A model generated the notes under the pieces. That model saw only the letters and a program-made list of their open reading frames with translations. It had not been told where the DNA came from and ran no database searches. This document shows, in pieces, positions 19,636-30,969 of a stretch of DNA of 64,000 nucleotides. Numbering within the stretch: the stretch's first letter is position 1; each line of letters opens with the position of its first letter. The position numbers and the translations under genes were made by a program. This stretch comes from Laspinema palackyanum D2c (GTDB lineage: Bacteria; Cyanobacteriota; Cyanobacteriia; Cyanobacteriales; Laspinemataceae). Location of the stretch: assembly GCF_025370875.1 (NCBI RefSeq), contig NZ_JAMXFD010000028.1:9823-73822 (forward strand). Reading direction: 5' to 3'.

Positions 19636-20193
19636 TCAACTGGTGACTACTTTTTTCAGAATCGCCGCAACTGCCTCGATAGGCGAATTGCCATTGATAG
19701 CAATCAGCCGACCCCGCTCTCGATAATAGTCAATCACCGGAATCGTTTGGGCATAATACACCCGTAAACGACGGGCAATAGTCTCATCCCCATCATCGCT
19801 GCGTCCTCGGCCATGTAACCGATCAATCAACTGTTTGTCGGGGACTTCCAAACTAATGGCTGACTTACACTCTTGCTGAATATCATCCAGAAGATGATCT
19901 AAAAACTCAGCTTGAGCCACATTCCGGGGAAACCCATCCAAAATCCATCCCGTTTGAGTGGCATCCGGTTGAGTTAGGCGATCGCGAATTAGATCTAACA
20001 GCAGCGAATCCGGGACCAACTCCCCACGCTCCATATAAGCCTTAGCCTGATTTCCCAGATCAGTCTGTTGCTCAACGGCGGCCCTCAAGATATCCCCCGT
20101 TGAAATATGGGGAATATGATGAGATTCGGAGAGGATCTGAGCTTGAGTTCCCTTCCCCGCTCCAGGAGGACCCAAAAAAATTAGTCTTGTCAC
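19636..20193 (-). CDS. adk: Adenylate kinase, short-lid form
   Basis: 185 codons. It interconverts ATP + AMP and 2 ADP. The P-loop is GPPGAGKGT (8-16), the AMP-binding region includes STGDILR, and WILDGFPRN follows. The lid is short ([17 protein letters not shown]) with no zinc cysteines, as in the short bacterial and cytosolic forms. It starts at GTG 20191-20193, which overlaps the secY stop as TAGTG, implying translational coupling with secY. An AGGAGG-like stretch seen here is coding (PPGAGKG) and not a ribosome-binding site. Confidence 0.96.
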   Translation of the reverse strand: MTRLIFLGPPGAGKGTQAQILSESHHIPHISTGDILRAAVEQQTDLGNQAKAYMERGELVPDSLLLDLIRDRLTQPDATQTGWILDGFPRNVAQAEFLDHLLDDIQQECKSAISLEVPDKQLIDRLHGRGRSDDGDETIARRLRVYYAQTIPVIDYYRERGRLIAINGNSPIEAVAAILKKVVTS

Positions 20194-21503
20194 TATTGCT
20201 TCACCATTCCTTCATAGCGCTGGGAGATCACATAGGTTTGAATTTGTTTGGCCGTATCGATCGCCACCCCCACCAGAATCAGCAGAGAAGTTGCTCCAAA
20301 CCCCTGGAAAGTCCGCACACCCGTGGCACTTTCTACAGCAGTTGGGACGATCGCCACCATCCCCAGAAAAATCGCTCCCAAAAACGTTAATCGGTTCAGT
20401 ACCCGCTCCACATATTCCGTCGTCGCCCTTCCTGGACGAATCCCCGGAATACTAGCCCCCATTTTCTTCAAATTTTGAGCCATATCTACGGGATTGACAA
20501 TCAATGAAGCGTAGAAATAGCTAAAAAACAGAATTAACGTCAAATAAAACGCCCCATAAACAAAAGGAGCTGGACCATTTGGACTCAAATAAGACGAAAT
20601 GGTAATCAGCAACTCATTCTTCGTAAATTGAGCCAAAGAAGCTGGCAAAATTAACACGGCCGATGCAAAAATAATCGGCATCACCCCCCCTTGATTTAAC
20701 CGCAAAGGAAGATAGCTACTTTTTTCCCGGTAAAGCTTCCGTCCGACCTGACGACGGGCCGAAATAATCGGAATTCGTCGGGTCCCTTCTTGGACAAAAA
20801 CAATCCCAACAATCGTAATTAAAAAGACCAGCATCAGAATCAAAACCGGACCAACAATCGCTTGGTCTTCCCGAGCCTGGGCCAGAGTTTGTCCCAAAGA
20901 ATTCGGGAGAACCGCCACAATATTGACAAAAATCAATAAAGAAGCGCCATTGCCCACCCCGCGTTCCGTAATCAGCTCAGATACCCACATCACAAACATG
21001 GAGCCAGTGGTCAATGCCACCGCAGTTTGGACGTAGAATAAAACACCTGGATCCGGGGTTTCGGCAAAAGCGCCAACCCACAGAGCAATGCCGGTACTTT
21101 GCAGCAATGCCCATCCCAAGGCGACATACCGAGTAATCTGAGAGATTTTGCGCCGACCTGCTTCCCCTTCATTTTTTTGTAAATCTTCTAAAGAAGGAAG
21201 AGCTGAGGTCAGTAATTGCATAATAATGGAGGCATTAATATAAGGCAGGATCCCTAGGGCAAAAATCCCTAAAGCTCGCAAGCCACCCCCAGAAAACAGG
21301 TCCAAAAAACCAATCAGCGGGCTGCCATCAATATTGGCCTGAAATGCCTCACGATTAATCCCAGGAACTGGAATCCAAATGCCTAAGCGCACCAAAACTA
21401 ACATACCAATGGTGAGGAGCAGCCGACCTCGCAGGCCCGCTGCTCTAGCCATCTGCATGAAAGTCTCCTGAGCGGTTGGTGCTTTATCTCGACTAACAAC
21501 CAT
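20193..21503 (-). CDS. secY: Preprotein translocase subunit SecY
   Basis: 436 codons. SecY forms the protein-conducting channel of the SecYEG translocon in the plasma and thylakoid membranes. About ten membrane segments are visible, with the plug region near [11 protein letters not shown]-like [20 protein letters not shown] (about 65-84), [11 protein letters not shown] (about 185-195) and [19 protein letters not shown] near the C terminus. It lies between rplO and adk, its usual place, and overlaps adk by one base. Confidence 0.97.
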   Translation of the reverse strand: MVVSRDKAPTAQETFMQMARAAGLRGRLLLTIGMLVLVRLGIWIPVPGINREAFQANIDGSPLIGFLDLFSGGGLRALGIFALGILPYINASIIMQLLTSALPSLEDLQKNEGEAGRRKISQITRYVALGWALLQSTGIALWVGAFAETPDPGVLFYVQTAVALTTGSMFVMWVSELITERGVGNGASLLIFVNIVAVLPNSLGQTLAQAREDQAIVGPVLILMLVFLITIVGIVFVQEGTRRIPIISARRQVGRKLYREKSSYLPLRLNQGGVMPIIFASAVLILPASLAQFTKNELLITISSYLSPNGPAPFVYGAFYLTLILFFSYFYASLIVNPVDMAQNLKKMGASIPGIRPGRATTEYVERVLNRLTFLGAIFLGMVAIVPTAVESATGVRTFQGFGATSLLILVGVAIDTAKQIQTYVISQRYEGMVKQ

Positions 21504-21573
21504 TAAGGAGTACCTCTACTGTTCATTGCAGCGCTCCGTGTCCTTGTCTAGGATCAATGCCCGTAAGGTCATA

Positions 21574-22035
21574 TCACCTGATAGATTTGGCATCACTGGT
21601 TTCACAAGTTCCACCGGCAGCTTCAATCTTGGCTTTAGCCCCTGCGGTAAACGCAGCAGCTTTTACATTCAGCGGAACATTCAGTTCCCCATCTCCCAAG
21701 ATTTTCAGCGGCCCATCATTGGTGGTGACAATGCCCGCTTCCATCAGGGACGCTAACGTCACTTCACTGTTAGCGGCCAATGATGCCAACTTACTTACGT
21801 TAATCGTAGTGTATTCTTTGCGATTGACGAGCGGAAAGTGCTTGAGCTTAGGCAAACGGCGGTACAGGGGCTGTTGTCCCCCTTCAAACCCAGGACGGGT
21901 GCTACCCCCGGCTCTAGCTTTTTGACCTCTCATCCCTTTACCGGCGCTGGCCCCTTGACCGGCAGAAATACCGCGAGCCAAACGCCGTTTGCGTTTTTTA
22001 GACCCGGCCTTGGGTCCTATTTCATGAATTCTCAT
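21574..22035 (-). CDS. rplO: 50S ribosomal protein L15
   Basis: 153 codons. L15 assembles late into the 50S subunit. The glycine- and arginine-rich N terminus ([39 protein letters not shown]) and the compact C-terminal domain are diagnostic. rpsE precedes it by 51 bases with no rpmD between them. Confidence 0.97.
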   Translation of the reverse strand: MRIHEIGPKAGSKKRKRRLARGISAGQGASAGKGMRGQKARAGGSTRPGFEGGQQPLYRRLPKLKHFPLVNRKEYTTINVSKLASLAANSEVTLASLMEAGIVTTNDGPLKILGDGELNVPLNVKAAAFTAGAKAKIEAAGGTCETSDAKSIR

Positions 22036-22086
22036 TTTTCTCCCCTGTGTCTGTAACTTGACTCGGTTCAGGCTGATGGCAATGGA

Positions 22087-22611
22087 TTAGGCGTACAGCT
22101 TGTCAACGGAAATGCCACGCTCATCAGCGACTTCAGACAAGGTTCGCAGACTCACGAGGGCGTCGATCGCAGCTCTAGCATTGTTCAGGGGGTTGTTAGA
22201 CCCCAACTGTTTGGCAAGAATATTGCGAACTCCGGCTAATTCGAGGACGGTCCGCACTGCACCCCCGGCAATTACCCCGGTCCCTGGTGCGGCTGGACGC
22301 ATCATCACTTTGGCTCCGGTGGCACTGCCATCGACACGGTGAGGAATGGAGTTAGCTTTGGTCAGGGGCACTTCAATCAGGTGCTTTTTGCCATCGGCGA
22401 CGCCTTTTTTGACGGCGCTGATCACGTCACTGGCTTTACCCACACCGACTCCGACTTGACCGCGTTCGTTACCGACGACAACGATCGCCCGGAAGCTGAG
22501 TTTTTTACCACCTTTGACGACTTTGGTAACCCGGCGAATCTGTACGACCCGCTCTTGCCAATCTGTTTCTTTTTCCCGAGTGCGGGCGTTTTTTTTACGA
22601 CGTTCTGCCAT
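22087..22611 (-). CDS. rpsE: 30S ribosomal protein S5
   Basis: 174 codons. S5 lies near the decoding centre and mRNA entry and affects accuracy. [39 protein letters not shown] and the C-terminal [19 protein letters not shown] are diagnostic. It follows rplR by 143 bases. Confidence 0.97.
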   Translation of the reverse strand: MAERRKKNARTREKETDWQERVVQIRRVTKVVKGGKKLSFRAIVVVGNERGQVGVGVGKASDVISAVKKGVADGKKHLIEVPLTKANSIPHRVDGSATGAKVMMRPAAPGTGVIAGGAVRTVLELAGVRNILAKQLGSNNPLNNARAAIDALVSLRTLSEVADERGISVDKLYA

Positions 22612-22754
22612 AGTTTTTTGTCAGGAATGATTGTTGCTATTCGTTCGGGGTTGGTGCGTTTGCGGTCGCTCGGTGTTGATCGCTCTTGTGGACGAAATTA
22701 TCCCGTGCGACGGGCAACGCGCCACTGCCGAAACTTAGGCGACTTTAGAACTTT

Positions 22755-23117
22755 TTAGAACTCTAAACCCGCTTCACGGGCCGCTTCTGCGAGGGCTTTA
22801 ACCCGACCGTGGTACAGGTTACCACCGCGATCAAAGACGACCTTTTGAATGCCTTTTTCCCGGGCGCGATCGGCGATTAGTTTGCCGACTTTGGCCGATG
22901 CATCACAAGTGGCTCCGGTTTCTAATTCGGCTTTCAATGCCGGATCAAGGGTGGATGCAGCCGCTAGGGTTTGGTGTTGGGTATCGTCAATCACTTGAGC
23001 ATAAATATGCTGGTGAGAGCGAAATACAGATAACCGAGGACGTTCTGGGGTGCCGATGACCCGACGTCGCACGCGCCGATGACGGCGTTCAATAGATTCA
23101 CTGCGAGTCAGCTTCAT
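22755..23117 (-). CDS. rplR: 50S ribosomal protein L18
   Basis: 120 codons. L18 binds 5S rRNA in the central protuberance. [20 protein letters not shown] and [20 protein letters not shown] are typical. Only three bases separate it from rplF, so the two are almost certainly translated from one message. Confidence 0.97.
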   Translation of the reverse strand: MKLTRSESIERRHRRVRRRVIGTPERPRLSVFRSHQHIYAQVIDDTQHQTLAAASTLDPALKAELETGATCDASAKVGKLIADRAREKGIQKVVFDRGGNLYHGRVKALAEAAREAGLEF

Positions 23118-23120
23118 AGT

Positions 23121-23660
23121 TTATTTCTTCCCTGTCTTCCCTGCCTTGCGTCTGACTTGTTCGCCTGCATAGCGAATTCCCTTACCTTTATAGGGTTCGG
23201 GGGGACGGACGTCCCTAATTTTGGCGGCAGTATTGCCGACAATTTCTTTGTTGATGCCGCTGATAATCACGTTGGTGTTATTTTCAACGGCGACAGAGAT
23301 GCCTTCGGGGGGGTTAATTTCTACGGGGTTGCTATACCCAACGTTGAGAATTAGGTTGCGCCCTTGGACTTGAGCACGATAGCCCACCCCTTGAATTTCC
23401 AGTCGTTTTTGAAATCCTTCGGAGACCCCTTGAACCATGTTGGCGATCAAGGTACGGCACAATCCATGACGTTGACGGGCGGCGCGAGACTCGTCCCGAC
23501 GGGTGACTTGGATGCTTTCGCCTTCTTGTTCAATGATGACTTCAGCGGGTAGCTCTCGGGAAAGTTCGCCTTTTGGCCCCTTAACGGAAACCTTTTGCCC
23601 ATCAATGGATACAACGACTTTGGCCGGTATATTAATGGGGCGTTTACCAATACGAGACAT
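23121..23660 (-). CDS. rplF: 50S ribosomal protein L6
   Basis: 179 codons. L6 lies at the base of the L7/L12 stalk near the GTPase centre. It has two similar domains; [15 protein letters not shown] and [19 protein letters not shown] near the C terminus are diagnostic. It precedes rplR by three bases and follows rpsH by 117 bases. Confidence 0.97.
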   Translation of the reverse strand: MSRIGKRPINIPAKVVVSIDGQKVSVKGPKGELSRELPAEVIIEQEGESIQVTRRDESRAARQRHGLCRTLIANMVQGVSEGFQKRLEIQGVGYRAQVQGRNLILNVGYSNPVEINPPEGISVAVENNTNVIISGINKEIVGNTAAKIRDVRPPEPYKGKGIRYAGEQVRRKAGKTGKK

Positions 23661-23777
23661 AGTTTTCCTCTTTCTTTACTTGTCGAGATTTAAGCCGTAA
23701 GGTCAGAATTGAAGGGGGCAGGGTGCTGCTTCCCCTTGCAGTAGATTCTTCGACCGATTCACGGAAAAAATCTCAAA

Positions 23778-24179
23778 CTACCAGACATAGCAAAGCACTT
23801 CACCGCCTACACCTTGACGACGGGCGTCTCGGTCGGTCATGATGCCCGATGAGGTGGAAATGATGGCAATTCCAATGCCGCCTAATACGCGAGGTAATTC
23901 TTTCCGATTGGAATAGACTCGCAAACCGGGCTTACTGACCCGTTTTAAGGCTTTGATAATAGGTTGACGATTTTTGCCTTTGTATTTCAAGGCGATCGCC
24001 AGTTTTTTATCGACCCCTTCCCCAACTTCTTCAAATTCGGCAATAAAGCCTTCTTCTTGAAGAACTTTGGCAATGGAACGGGTCATGTTTGTGGATAGAA
24101 CTTCTGTTTTTTGGTGCCGTGCTAGGCTTGCATTGCGGATGCGTGTTAGCATGTCTGCAATCGTGTCGTTAGCCGCCAT
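23778..24179 (-). CDS. rpsH: 30S ribosomal protein S8
   Basis: 133 codons. S8 binds helix 21 of 16S rRNA and often regulates spc operons. [20 protein letters not shown] and the C-terminal [20 protein letters not shown] are diagnostic. It follows rplE directly by 25 bases; the rpsN gene often found between them is absent. Confidence 0.97.
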   Translation of the reverse strand: MAANDTIADMLTRIRNASLARHQKTEVLSTNMTRSIAKVLQEEGFIAEFEEVGEGVDKKLAIALKYKGKNRQPIIKALKRVSKPGLRVYSNRKELPRVLGGIGIAIISTSSGIMTDRDARRQGVGGEVLCYVW

Positions 24180-24204
24180 TTTTCGCTCCTTATTCCCCTG
24201 TTAA

Positions 24205-24750
24205 TTATCCTTCTTTGAAGGGCATTCCCATTTCTTTGAGTAAGGCGCGGCCCTCTTCATCCGTTGTTGCGGTTGTGATGATGGATATGTCCATACCCCG
24301 AATTTGGTCAATCCGGTCATACTCTACTTCTGGAAAGATTAATTGTTCTCTGACGCCCAAGGTGTAATTGCCTCGCCCGTCAAAGCTTTTGGGACTAATG
24401 CCGCGAAAGTCCCGAATCCGAGGTAGTGCTAAACTGATCAGGCGATCAAGGAAAGAATACATCCGATCGCCCCGGAGGGTGACCATCATTCCCACAGGCA
24501 TTCCTTGACGGATTTTAAAGCCTGCGATCGCCTTTTTCGCCCGCGTCACCACGGGTTTTTGTCCCGCAATTGTAGCGATTTCGGCCAAAGATGATTCTAG
24601 CGCTTTCGCATTGCTAGACGCTTCCCCTAAGCCTCTGTTAATGGTGATTTTCACCACTTTGGGCACCTGATGGATATTTTGGTATTTAAACTGTTCCATC
24701 AGTTTGGGGACGATCGTTTCTTGGTACCGCGTTTTGAGTTGAGTGGTCAT
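24205..24750 (-). CDS. rplE: 50S ribosomal protein L5
   Basis: 181 codons. L5 binds 5S rRNA and contacts P-site t[43 protein letters not shown] and [17 protein letters not shown] are diagnostic. It follows rplX by 102 bases. Confidence 0.97.
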   Translation of the reverse strand: MTTQLKTRYQETIVPKLMEQFKYQNIHQVPKVVKITINRGLGEASSNAKALESSLAEIATIAGQKPVVTRAKKAIAGFKIRQGMPVGMMVTLRGDRMYSFLDRLISLALPRIRDFRGISPKSFDGRGNYTLGVREQLIFPEVEYDRIDQIRGMDISIITTATTDEEGRALLKEMGMPFKEG

Positions 24751-24852
24751 GAGTTTTACATCCTTAATCCCTGGTCTTGGTCAGGGCATCCTTATTTTTG
24801 AAGATATAGAGCGGTGGGGTAGGGCAAGAATCCCTTACCCTTCGTCCCTTGC

Positions 24853-25206
24853 CTAATCAATAATTTCCCCGGTTTTTTTGAGCATTCGCACCTTCCGTCC
24901 GTCATCGGTGAAGGTGTAACAAATCCGGCTTGCCACTTTTTGCTTTTCAGAATAAAGCATGACATTTGAGCTATGAATGGGAGATTCAAAAGTCTCAATC
25001 CGACCCGATTCTCCTTCTTGCTGAGGTTTAACGTGCTTTGTCTTCACGTTAACGCCTTTCACAATTACTGTGCTCTTAGTCGGAAAGGTTTTTATGATTT
25101 CTCCAACCTTTCCTTTTTCTTTCCCGGCAATAATCTGCACCGTATCGCCGGTTTTGACGTGCATTTTATAGCGGGTCAGGGGAATGTTCCGTTGTTTTTT
25201 AGCCAT
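24853..25206 (-). CDS. rplX: 50S ribosomal protein L24
   Basis: 117 codons. L24 is an assembly initiator near the exit tunnel. It contains the KOW motif ([18 protein letters not shown], about 20-37) and [15 protein letters not shown]. Its ATG directly follows the rplN stop with no gap, and GGAGG inside the end of rplN is its ribosome-binding site. Confidence 0.97.
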   Translation of the reverse strand: MAKKQRNIPLTRYKMHVKTGDTVQIIAGKEKGKVGEIIKTFPTKSTVIVKGVNVKTKHVKPQQEGESGRIETFESPIHSSNVMLYSEKQKVASRICYTFTDDGRKVRMLKKTGEIID

Positions 25207-25572
25207 TTACAGCACCTCCGGCGCTAAGGATACGATTTTGGTGTAATTTTTATCGCGCAATTCGCGAGCAACCGGGCCAAAAACGCGGGTTCCCTTGGGG
25301 TTACCATCGGGGTTAACAATCACGGCGGCATTGTCATCAAAGCGAATGCTCATCCCACTATCGCGACGTAATCCTTTGCGGGTGCGAACTACAACCGCAC
25401 GCACCACATCAGATTTTTTAATCGGCATATTGGGAATAGCATCCTTGACAACGGCGATAATCACGTCACCAACGCCTGCATAGCGGCGGTTGCCCCCGAG
25501 GACGCGAATACACATTAACCGTTTAGCACCGCTATTATCGGCAACGTTGAGATACGACTCTTGTTGAATCAC
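25207..25572 (-). CDS. rplN: 50S ribosomal protein L14
   Basis: 121 codons. L14 lies at the subunit interface. [40 protein letters not shown] and [20 protein letters not shown] are diagnostic. It is immediately followed by rplX and lies 18 bases after rpsQ. Confidence 0.98.
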   Translation of the reverse strand: MIQQESYLNVADNSGAKRLMCIRVLGGNRRYAGVGDVIIAVVKDAIPNMPIKKSDVVRAVVVRTRKGLRRDSGMSIRFDDNAAVIVNPDGNPKGTRVFGPVARELRDKNYTKIVSLAPEVL

Positions 25573-25590
25573 CTTCAGTCTCCGTGGTTC

Positions 25591-25842
25591 TTAGATTTGG
25601 GCGGCACTATTGAGAATCTCAATCACTTGCCAGTGTTTTGTGCGACTGAGGGGGCGAGTTTCCTGGATGCGGACGCGATCGCCCTCTTGGCATTGATTTT
25701 CCTCATCATGCGCTTTGTAGCGCTTGGTTTTGACGACAATTTTGCCGTACTTCGGATGAGGGCTTCTATTTTCGATCGCCACCACGACGGTTTTATCCAT
25801 CTTGTTGCTGACGACTACACCAACTCTTTCTTTAACTGCCAT
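25591..25842 (-). CDS. rpsQ: 30S ribosomal protein S17
   Basis: 83 codons. S17 is a primary 16S rRNA binder with an OB fold. [37 protein letters not shown] and [20 protein letters not shown] are typical. It lies 13 bases after rpmC and 18 before rplN. Confidence 0.97.
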   Translation of the reverse strand: MAVKERVGVVVSNKMDKTVVVAIENRSPHPKYGKIVVKTKRYKAHDEENQCQEGDRVRIQETRPLSRTKHWQVIEILNSAAQI

Positions 25843-25855
25843 GTCACTTAATTTG

Positions 25856-26077
25856 TTATTCGGCGGTGGATTCGGCGTTAGCCCGTTTGCGTGCGCCTTC
25901 CAGTGTGAGCAACTGAGACAGTTGGTGTCTCTTGTGCTTGAACAGGTGGGTTTTTTCCAACCGGCGCGTAGCTTGTTGCAGTCTGAGCGTAAATAATTCC
26001 CGCTTCAGGCTCAAAATCTGCTCGTTGACTTCCTCATCGCTCAAGTTGGCGATGTCTGCCATTTTGGGAAAAGCCAT
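25856..26077 (-). CDS. rpmC: 50S ribosomal protein L29
   Basis: 73 codons from ATG 26075-26077. L29 lies at the exit tunnel and helps dock signal recognition particle and trigger factor. [20 protein letters not shown] and [14 protein letters not shown] are typical. GGGGAG seven bases upstream supports this start rather than the longer frame reaching 26185, which would run into rplP; an ATG six codons further in is also possible. Only four bases separate it from the rplP stop. Confidence 0.93.
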   Translation of the reverse strand: MAFPKMADIANLSDEEVNEQILSLKRELFTLRLQQATRRLEKTHLFKHKRHQLSQLLTLEGARKRANAESTAE

Positions 26078-26081
26078 TCTC

Positions 26082-26495
26082 TTACTCCCCTTCTCGCGAA
26101 ATGAACTTGGTTTTAATCGGTAGCTTGTAATCCGCCAACCGCATGGCTTCCCGGGCGGTTGCTTCAGGAACGCCACCAATTTCAAACATAATGCGACCGG
26201 GTTTGACCACAGCCACCCAAAATTCAGGAGACCCCTTACCGGAACCCATCCGGGTTTCTGCCGGACGCATGGTCACAGGTTTATCTGGGAAGATGCGAAT
26301 CCAGATCTTGCCACCCCGACGGATATACCGGGTCATGGCTCGACGGCTGGCTTCAATTTGGCGGGAGGTAATCCAACAAGGTTCTAAGGCTTGTAGGGCG
26401 AATTCACCGAAGTTAATTTCATTACCCCGAGTCGCCAGTCCTCGCATCCGCCCGCGCTGTTGCTTGCGAAATTTCGTTCTTCTAGGACTTAACAT
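26082..26495 (-). CDS. rplP: 50S ribosomal protein L16
   Basis: 137 codons. L16 organises the A-site region of the 50S subunit. [38 protein letters not shown] and the [18 protein letters not shown] loop are diagnostic. It follows rpsC by 111 bases. Confidence 0.98.
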   Translation of the reverse strand: MLSPRRTKFRKQQRGRMRGLATRGNEINFGEFALQALEPCWITSRQIEASRRAMTRYIRRGGKIWIRIFPDKPVTMRPAETRMGSGKGSPEFWVAVVKPGRIMFEIGGVPEATAREAMRLADYKLPIKTKFISREGE

Positions 26496-26606
26496 GATGT
26501 GGTAATCGGTAATGGTTCATAGAGCCTGCAAGGGAGGCGATAGCGTGCGGGCGAGCCTTGGCTTGCCGTTGGTTCAAGCGTTCGCTCCCTACCATTGCTG
26601 AATCTC

Positions 26607-27341
26607 TTACCCTTCATTGGAGCGGTCTTCAAATTGCTGACGGCGTTTTTTGCCGCCTCGGGGCCGAGGACCTGCACTGGCTGCTGCGGCAACCTCCAGT
26701 TCTTGTCCGGGGATGATTTCTCCCTTGAAGGTCCACACTTTGACGCCGAGAATTCCATAAATGGTACTGGCAGTGCGGTAGGAGTAATCAATATCGGCCC
26801 GTAAGGTATGCAGAGGCACTCTCCCTTCCCGAGTCCACTCGGTCCGAGCAATTTCTGCACCGTTGAGACGTCCGCTGACTTGGATTTTGATGCCTTCAAC
26901 GCCAGCTTTTTGAGCGCGTTGAATGGCTTGGCGCACGACGCGACGGAAGGAAACCCGTCGTTCGAGTTGGCTGGCAATGTATTCAGCAATCAAGGTGGCA
27001 TCGGCATCCACTCGGGCCACTTCCACAACATTGATGCGGATTTGGCGGTTGCTGCCTAGCATTTCTTGCAGTCCGGTCCGTAAGGACTCGATACCACTGC
27101 CACCGCGACCCACAACCACGCCCGGGCGGGCGGTGCGAACTTCCAGGTCGATCTGATCGGCTTTGCGCTCGACCCGAACGTCGGAAATGCCCGCGTTGTT
27201 TAGGGTGCTGTGGACATATTGGCGAATTTTGTAGTCTTCTTCTAAAAGTTCGGGGTAGCGATTGCTATCCGCGAACCACCGGGAGCGGTGTTCTTTGGTC
27301 ACACCAAGCCGGAAACCCGTTGGGTGTATTTTCTGTCCCAC
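26607..27341 (-). CDS. rpsC: 30S ribosomal protein S3
   Basis: 244 codons. S3 lies at the mRNA entry channel. [20 protein letters not shown], the KH domain motif [17 protein letters not shown] (about 74-90) and the C-terminal domain [19 protein letters not shown] are diagnostic. A basic tail ([11 protein letters not shown]) follows. The gaps to rplV and rplP are about 100 bases each. Confidence 0.98.
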   Translation of the reverse strand: MGQKIHPTGFRLGVTKEHRSRWFADSNRYPELLEEDYKIRQYVHSTLNNAGISDVRVERKADQIDLEVRTARPGVVVGRGGSGIESLRTGLQEMLGSNRQIRINVVEVARVDADATLIAEYIASQLERRVSFRRVVRQAIQRAQKAGVEGIKIQVSGRLNGAEIARTEWTREGRVPLHTLRADIDYSYRTASTIYGILGVKVWTFKGEIIPGQELEVAAAASAGPRPRGGKKRRQQFEDRSNEG

Positions 27342-27439
27342 GTTCTGTGCGTCCTCTACTTACCGTAAAAACTAACCCGTGTTTCGTAAACCGTGAAGTC
27401 AAGACTCGCGGCTCACTTGGCACGTTTACGTTTGCTGTT

Positions 27440-27802
27440 CTATTCGTCGTCAAGCTCGGGAGCGACGGCAACGGTGATGTGACAGGTCGGCTTGCGAATC
27501 ATATAAGCCCGTCCCTGCGCCCGAGGCCGGAATCGCTTGAGAACCGGGCCACCATCGGCATAAGCTTGAGAAACCCATAAGGTGGCTGGATCGAGTCCGC
27601 TGTTATGCTCTGCGTTGGCTGCTGCCGATCGCAGAACTTTACGAATCGGATCGCAAGCACGATAGGGCATGAATTCGAGGATGATCAGCGCTTCGCGATA
27701 GGAGCGACCTCGAATTTGGTCCAGGACTCGCCGTACTTTGTACGGAGACATCCGAATATAACGCGCGATCGCTTTGACTTCTGTTGAGGTATCAATAGCC
27801 AT
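27440..27802 (-). CDS. rplV: 50S ribosomal protein L22
   Basis: 120 codons. L22 lines the exit tunnel with a long beta hairpin. [20 protein letters not shown] and the hairpin segment [20 protein letters not shown] are diagnostic. The 107-base gap from rpsS contains heptad repeats. Confidence 0.97.
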   Translation of the reverse strand: MAIDTSTEVKAIARYIRMSPYKVRRVLDQIRGRSYREALIILEFMPYRACDPIRKVLRSAAANAEHNSGLDPATLWVSQAYADGGPVLKRFRPRAQGRAYMIRKPTCHITVAVAPELDDE

Positions 27803-27816
27803 TATGTTTCTCCGTT

Positions 27817-27851
27817 GTCCAAAGTCCTTTGTCGTTTGTCGTTTGTCCTTT
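27817..27851. repeat. Heptad short tandem repeat between rpsS and rplV
   Basis: Five heptads in a row: GTCCAAA, GTCCTTT, GTCGTTT, GTCGTTT, GTCCTTT. The array lies between two ribosomal genes and is related in type to the other heptad arrays in the window. Confidence 0.85.
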
Positions 27852-27909
27852 GTTGTTATTAAAGAACGTTTGACATCAGACTCCGAACTGGCGCGTGCCG
27901 CTCTACTTT

Positions 27910-28191
27910 TTATCGCCGTTGACTTTTTTTATCGCCTTTGGCGTGTCCCCGGAAGGTCCGAGTCGGGGCAAATTCCCCTAATTTATGTCCAATCATCTGT
28001 TCGTTGATATAGACCGGAACGTGCTGACGTCCGTTATGGACCGCGATCGTGTGCCCGAGCATATCAGGAATGATGGTCGAAGCTCGTGACCAAGTTTTAA
28101 TGACATCTTTTTTGCCGGTGGCATTCAATGCTTCGATTTTACTCAGCAAATGATCGGCTACAAAAGGTCCTTTTTTCAGTGAACGACTCAT
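27910..28191 (-). CDS. rpsS: 30S ribosomal protein S19
   Basis: 93 codons. S19 sits in the 30S head with S13. [40 protein letters not shown] and the C-terminal [18 protein letters not shown] are diagnostic. It follows rplB by 89 bases. Confidence 0.98.
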   Translation of the reverse strand: MSRSLKKGPFVADHLLSKIEALNATGKKDVIKTWSRASTIIPDMLGHTIAVHNGRQHVPVYINEQMIGHKLGEFAPTRTFRGHAKGDKKSQRR

Positions 28192-28280
28192 AAGTCAGTG
28201 ATAATTTCTCAAAAATGAACCCAGAAGAATTAAAGAATAAAGTATTAATTCGTTTATTCTCAACTCTTTTGTCTTGATGA

Positions 28281-29144
28281 TTAAGACTGCCGACCGCCCT
28301 TGCCGCGCTTGGAGGTTTTCCGACGCTTGCGGACGATTAAGGCGTTACTTAATTTTTTCTTCTTGCGGGTCTTCCCACCTAAAGCAGGTTTACCCCAAGG
28401 TGAAACTGGCCCACTTCTACCAATCGGTGCTCGTCCTTCACCCCCACCATGTGGGTGGTCTACGGGGTTCATGACGCTGCCTCTAACTTCGGGACGGCGA
28501 CCGGACCAACGTTTCCGGCCTGCTTTACCGAGGCTGATGTTTCTAACGTCGATGTTGCCGACTTGTCCGATGGTGGCGTAGCACTCTTTCCGGAACATCC
28601 GAACTTCACCGGAGGGTAATTTCAGGGTGACGAAATCCCCTTCTTTGGCTTGCACCTGAGCCCCTGCACCAGCGGAACGCACGACTTGTGCACCGCGACC
28701 GGGGGTCATTTCGACGTTATGAACGACCGTACCCAAAGGCATCTTTTCCAGGGGAAGGGCGTTACCCACTTCGATGGGCGAGTCCGGTCCGGAGATGATA
28801 TGAGTGCCAACTTGTAATCCTAAAGGATGTAGGATGTAGCGCTTTTCACCATCCTGATAGAAGAGGAGGGCGATCCGGGCGTTACGGTTGGGGTCATATT
28901 CGATTTCAGCGACTTTGGCGGGAATATTATGTTTATCCCGACGAAAGTCGATTTGCCGATAGAGGCGTTTGTGTCCGCCCCCGCGATGACGGCAGGTGAT
29001 CACGCCGCGATTGTTCCGACCTTTTTTCCGGTGCTTTGACTTGGTTAGGGATTTTTCGGGAGTGTCGCGGGTGATTTCGTCAAACTCGGAGACACTGTAC
29101 TGGCGTGTGCCAGGTGTGTAGGGCCGATAAGTACGGATACCCAT
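28281..29144 (-). CDS. rplB: 50S ribosomal protein L2
   Basis: 287 codons. L2 is needed for subunit association and the peptidyl-transferase centre. [20 protein letters not shown] and the C-terminal [20 protein letters not shown], with its conserved His, are diagnostic. The basic tail [17 protein letters not shown] is normal. It follows rplW by 109 bases. Confidence 0.98.
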   Translation of the reverse strand: MGIRTYRPYTPGTRQYSVSEFDEITRDTPEKSLTKSKHRKKGRNNRGVITCRHRGGGHKRLYRQIDFRRDKHNIPAKVAEIEYDPNRNARIALLFYQDGEKRYILHPLGLQVGTHIISGPDSPIEVGNALPLEKMPLGTVVHNVEMTPGRGAQVVRSAGAGAQVQAKEGDFVTLKLPSGEVRMFRKECYATIGQVGNIDVRNISLGKAGRKRWSGRRPEVRGSVMNPVDHPHGGGEGRAPIGRSGPVSPWGKPALGGKTRKKKKLSNALIVRKRRKTSKRGKGGRQS

Positions 29145-29253
29145 AATTTAAAGTTTTGGTAACACTGCTTGATTTGCCATTGAATCCCATAAGCGCTTGG
29201 TGCAAGTCCAGTGGGGAGGGTGGGGGTACCGCCCACTCCTAACCCGGTATGGG

Positions 29254-29562
29254 TTACACTTCTGGGAAGAAAATGTTTTGCAGGGAATCACCCTCGGCTA
29301 AGGTCACGATCGCTCTCTTATAATGAGGCTTATACCCGACAAACTTCCCAACTCTGCGCTTTTTCGGGGGTCTGTGCATGGTATTGACGCTGACGACTTT
29401 AACCTCAAATAGGTGTTCGATCGCTGCTTTGATTTGCGGTTTGGTGGATTTGGCATCTACGTCAAAGACGTATTTGTTCTGCTCCATCAGCAGGGTCGCT
29501 TTTTCGGTAACGATTGGCGTCCGGACCAAATCGGCCAGCTTTCTGAGATTATCTTCAGCCAC
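29254..29562 (-). CDS. rplW: 50S ribosomal protein L23
   Basis: 102 codons from GTG 29560-29562 ([20 protein letters not shown]). L23 lies at the tunnel exit and binds trigger factor. [20 protein letters not shown] is typical. GGAGG seven bases upstream of the GTG lies inside the end of rplD and decides the start; it overlaps rplD by eight bases. A longer frame beginning at 29637 lies within rplD and is unlikely. Confidence 0.94.
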   Translation of the reverse strand: MAEDNLRKLADLVRTPIVTEKATLLMEQNKYVFDVDAKSTKPQIKAAIEHLFEVKVVSVNTMHRPPKKRRVGKFVGYKPHYKRAIVTLAEGDSLQNIFFPEV

Positions 29563-30187
29563 CGTAAACCTCCTGAACTTGGGCGAGTGCTGCTGCTGTG
29601 GTGACGATTTTATCAGCGGCAAGTAGGTCGTACACATTTAACTGGTTGACGGCAAGCAGTTTGATGGTCTCTACGTTACGGGCTGACAAATAAACGTTGT
29701 CGTCTCGTTGGTCAACGATTAACAATACTTTCGAGTCTGGCTCGACACCCCACCGGGCGATCGCACTGAGGAGATCTTTGGTCTTCGGACGGGGCAGTTT
29801 ACCTGCCAATTCCTCGACGACGATTAGGTCTTCGCTGCGGCTGATGAGCGCTGTTCTCAAGGCGAGTTGGCGCTCTTTGCGATTCATTTTGACTTCATAA
29901 TCTCTGGGTTTGGGTCCAAAGATGACGCCGCCGCCTCTCCATAACGGAGAACGAATTGAACCGGCCCGCGCTCGGCCTGTCCCTTTTTGTCTCCAGGGCT
30001 TTCTACCCCCCCCTCTGACTTCCGCCCGGGTTTTGGTCGATGCCGTTCCCTGACGCGCCTGGTTCAGTTGCCGCGTTACCGCTCGATGCAAGATATGCTT
30101 GGCGTTCTCTTCAGAAGCAACTCGCAAATCAATGCTCGCTTCGGCAACGGTATCGCCTTCCCAGTTTCTGACTACACAATTAACCAT
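29555..30187 (-). CDS. rplD: 50S ribosomal protein L4
   Basis: 210 codons. L4 lines the exit tunnel and is an autoregulator of the S10 operon in some bacteria. The extended loop ([40 protein letters not shown]) is diagnostic. It overlaps rplW by eight bases and follows rplC by 63. Confidence 0.98.
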   Translation of the reverse strand: MVNCVVRNWEGDTVAEASIDLRVASEENAKHILHRAVTRQLNQARQGTASTKTRAEVRGGGRKPWRQKGTGRARAGSIRSPLWRGGGVIFGPKPRDYEVKMNRKERQLALRTALISRSEDLIVVEELAGKLPRPKTKDLLSAIARWGVEPDSKVLLIVDQRDDNVYLSARNVETIKLLAVNQLNVYDLLAADKIVTTAAALAQVQEVYGG

Positions 30188-30250
30188 ATCTCTCTATTCC
30201 CGTTTTCTATGCTTTATGAATGGGGAATTCATTCTTTTTTCACCGGGCTG

Positions 30251-30892
30251 CTATTTAGCTCGGCCTACATAATTGGCTGGCTTAATATTAAGCAGTGCAC
30301 CGGGTTTTCCCGGAAGCGCTCCCTTAATCAGCAGCAGGTTTTTTTCCGCATCCACTCGCACAATTTGTAATTGGCGAGTTGTGACTTGGGTTCCACCTAA
30401 ACGACCGGCCATCCGTTTCCCTGGATAAACACGCCCCGGAGTCGTACCTGCACCTGTAGAACCGGGTGCTCGATGGTTTTTTGAACCGTGGGACATGGGT
30501 CCGCGTTTGAAGTTATGCCGTTTTTGATATCCGGCAAACCCCCGACCGATACTGAGTCCGGTCACATCGACAATCTGGTTAGCAGTGAATCCTTCTACGG
30601 TCATTTGCTGTCCCAGTTCAAAGCTGCTGACATCATCAATGCGATATTCACGCAGGTGACGCAGCGGAGGCGCTGATGATTTGACGAGATGTCCCAGTTC
30701 CGGCTTATTAATGGCCTTGGTGGTGGTTTCGCCATATCCGACCTGAATGGCGGTGTAGCCATCGGTCTGTTTCGATTTGATTTGTGTCACGGTGCATGGA
30801 CCCGCTTGGACGACGGTTACGGGAATTGCTCTCCCTTCTTCGTCAAAGACTTGGGTCATGCCGAGTTTTGTGCCCAGAATACCGACAGCCAC
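30251..30892 (-). CDS. rplC: 50S ribosomal protein L3, first gene of the cluster
   Basis: 213 codons. L3 is an early assembly protein near the peptidyl-transferase centre. [20 protein letters not shown] and the central loop [20 protein letters not shown] are diagnostic. It opens the supercluster; rpsJ is not in front of it, as usual in cyanobacteria. A strong hairpin lies 40 bases upstream. Confidence 0.98.
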   Translation of the reverse strand: MAVGILGTKLGMTQVFDEEGRAIPVTVVQAGPCTVTQIKSKQTDGYTAIQVGYGETTTKAINKPELGHLVKSSAPPLRHLREYRIDDVSSFELGQQMTVEGFTANQIVDVTGLSIGRGFAGYQKRHNFKRGPMSHGSKNHRAPGSTGAGTTPGRVYPGKRMAGRLGGTQVTTRQLQIVRVDAEKNLLLIKGALPGKPGALLNIKPANYVGRAK

Positions 30893-30931
30893 GGGTTTAT
30901 GGTCTCCCCTTACTTAAGCACTACAAGTTTC

Positions 30932-30969
30932 TCGGATCCTGATGAGTTCACCTAAGAACTCGGATCCGA
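30932..30969 (-). promoter_or_regulatory. Hairpin in the rplC leader, candidate regulatory RNA structure
   Basis: TCGGATCC (30932-30939) pairs with GGATCCGA (30962-30969), and GAGTTC (30944-30949) with GAACTC (30956-30961), giving a 14-bp stem with a four-base bulge and a six-base loop. Further upstream, AGGCTTC (31031-31037) pairs with GAAGCCT (31041-31047). Placed just before the first gene of the S10-type cluster, these could be an autoregulatory leader, possibly bound by a ribosomal protein; that is inference. Confidence 0.55.
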
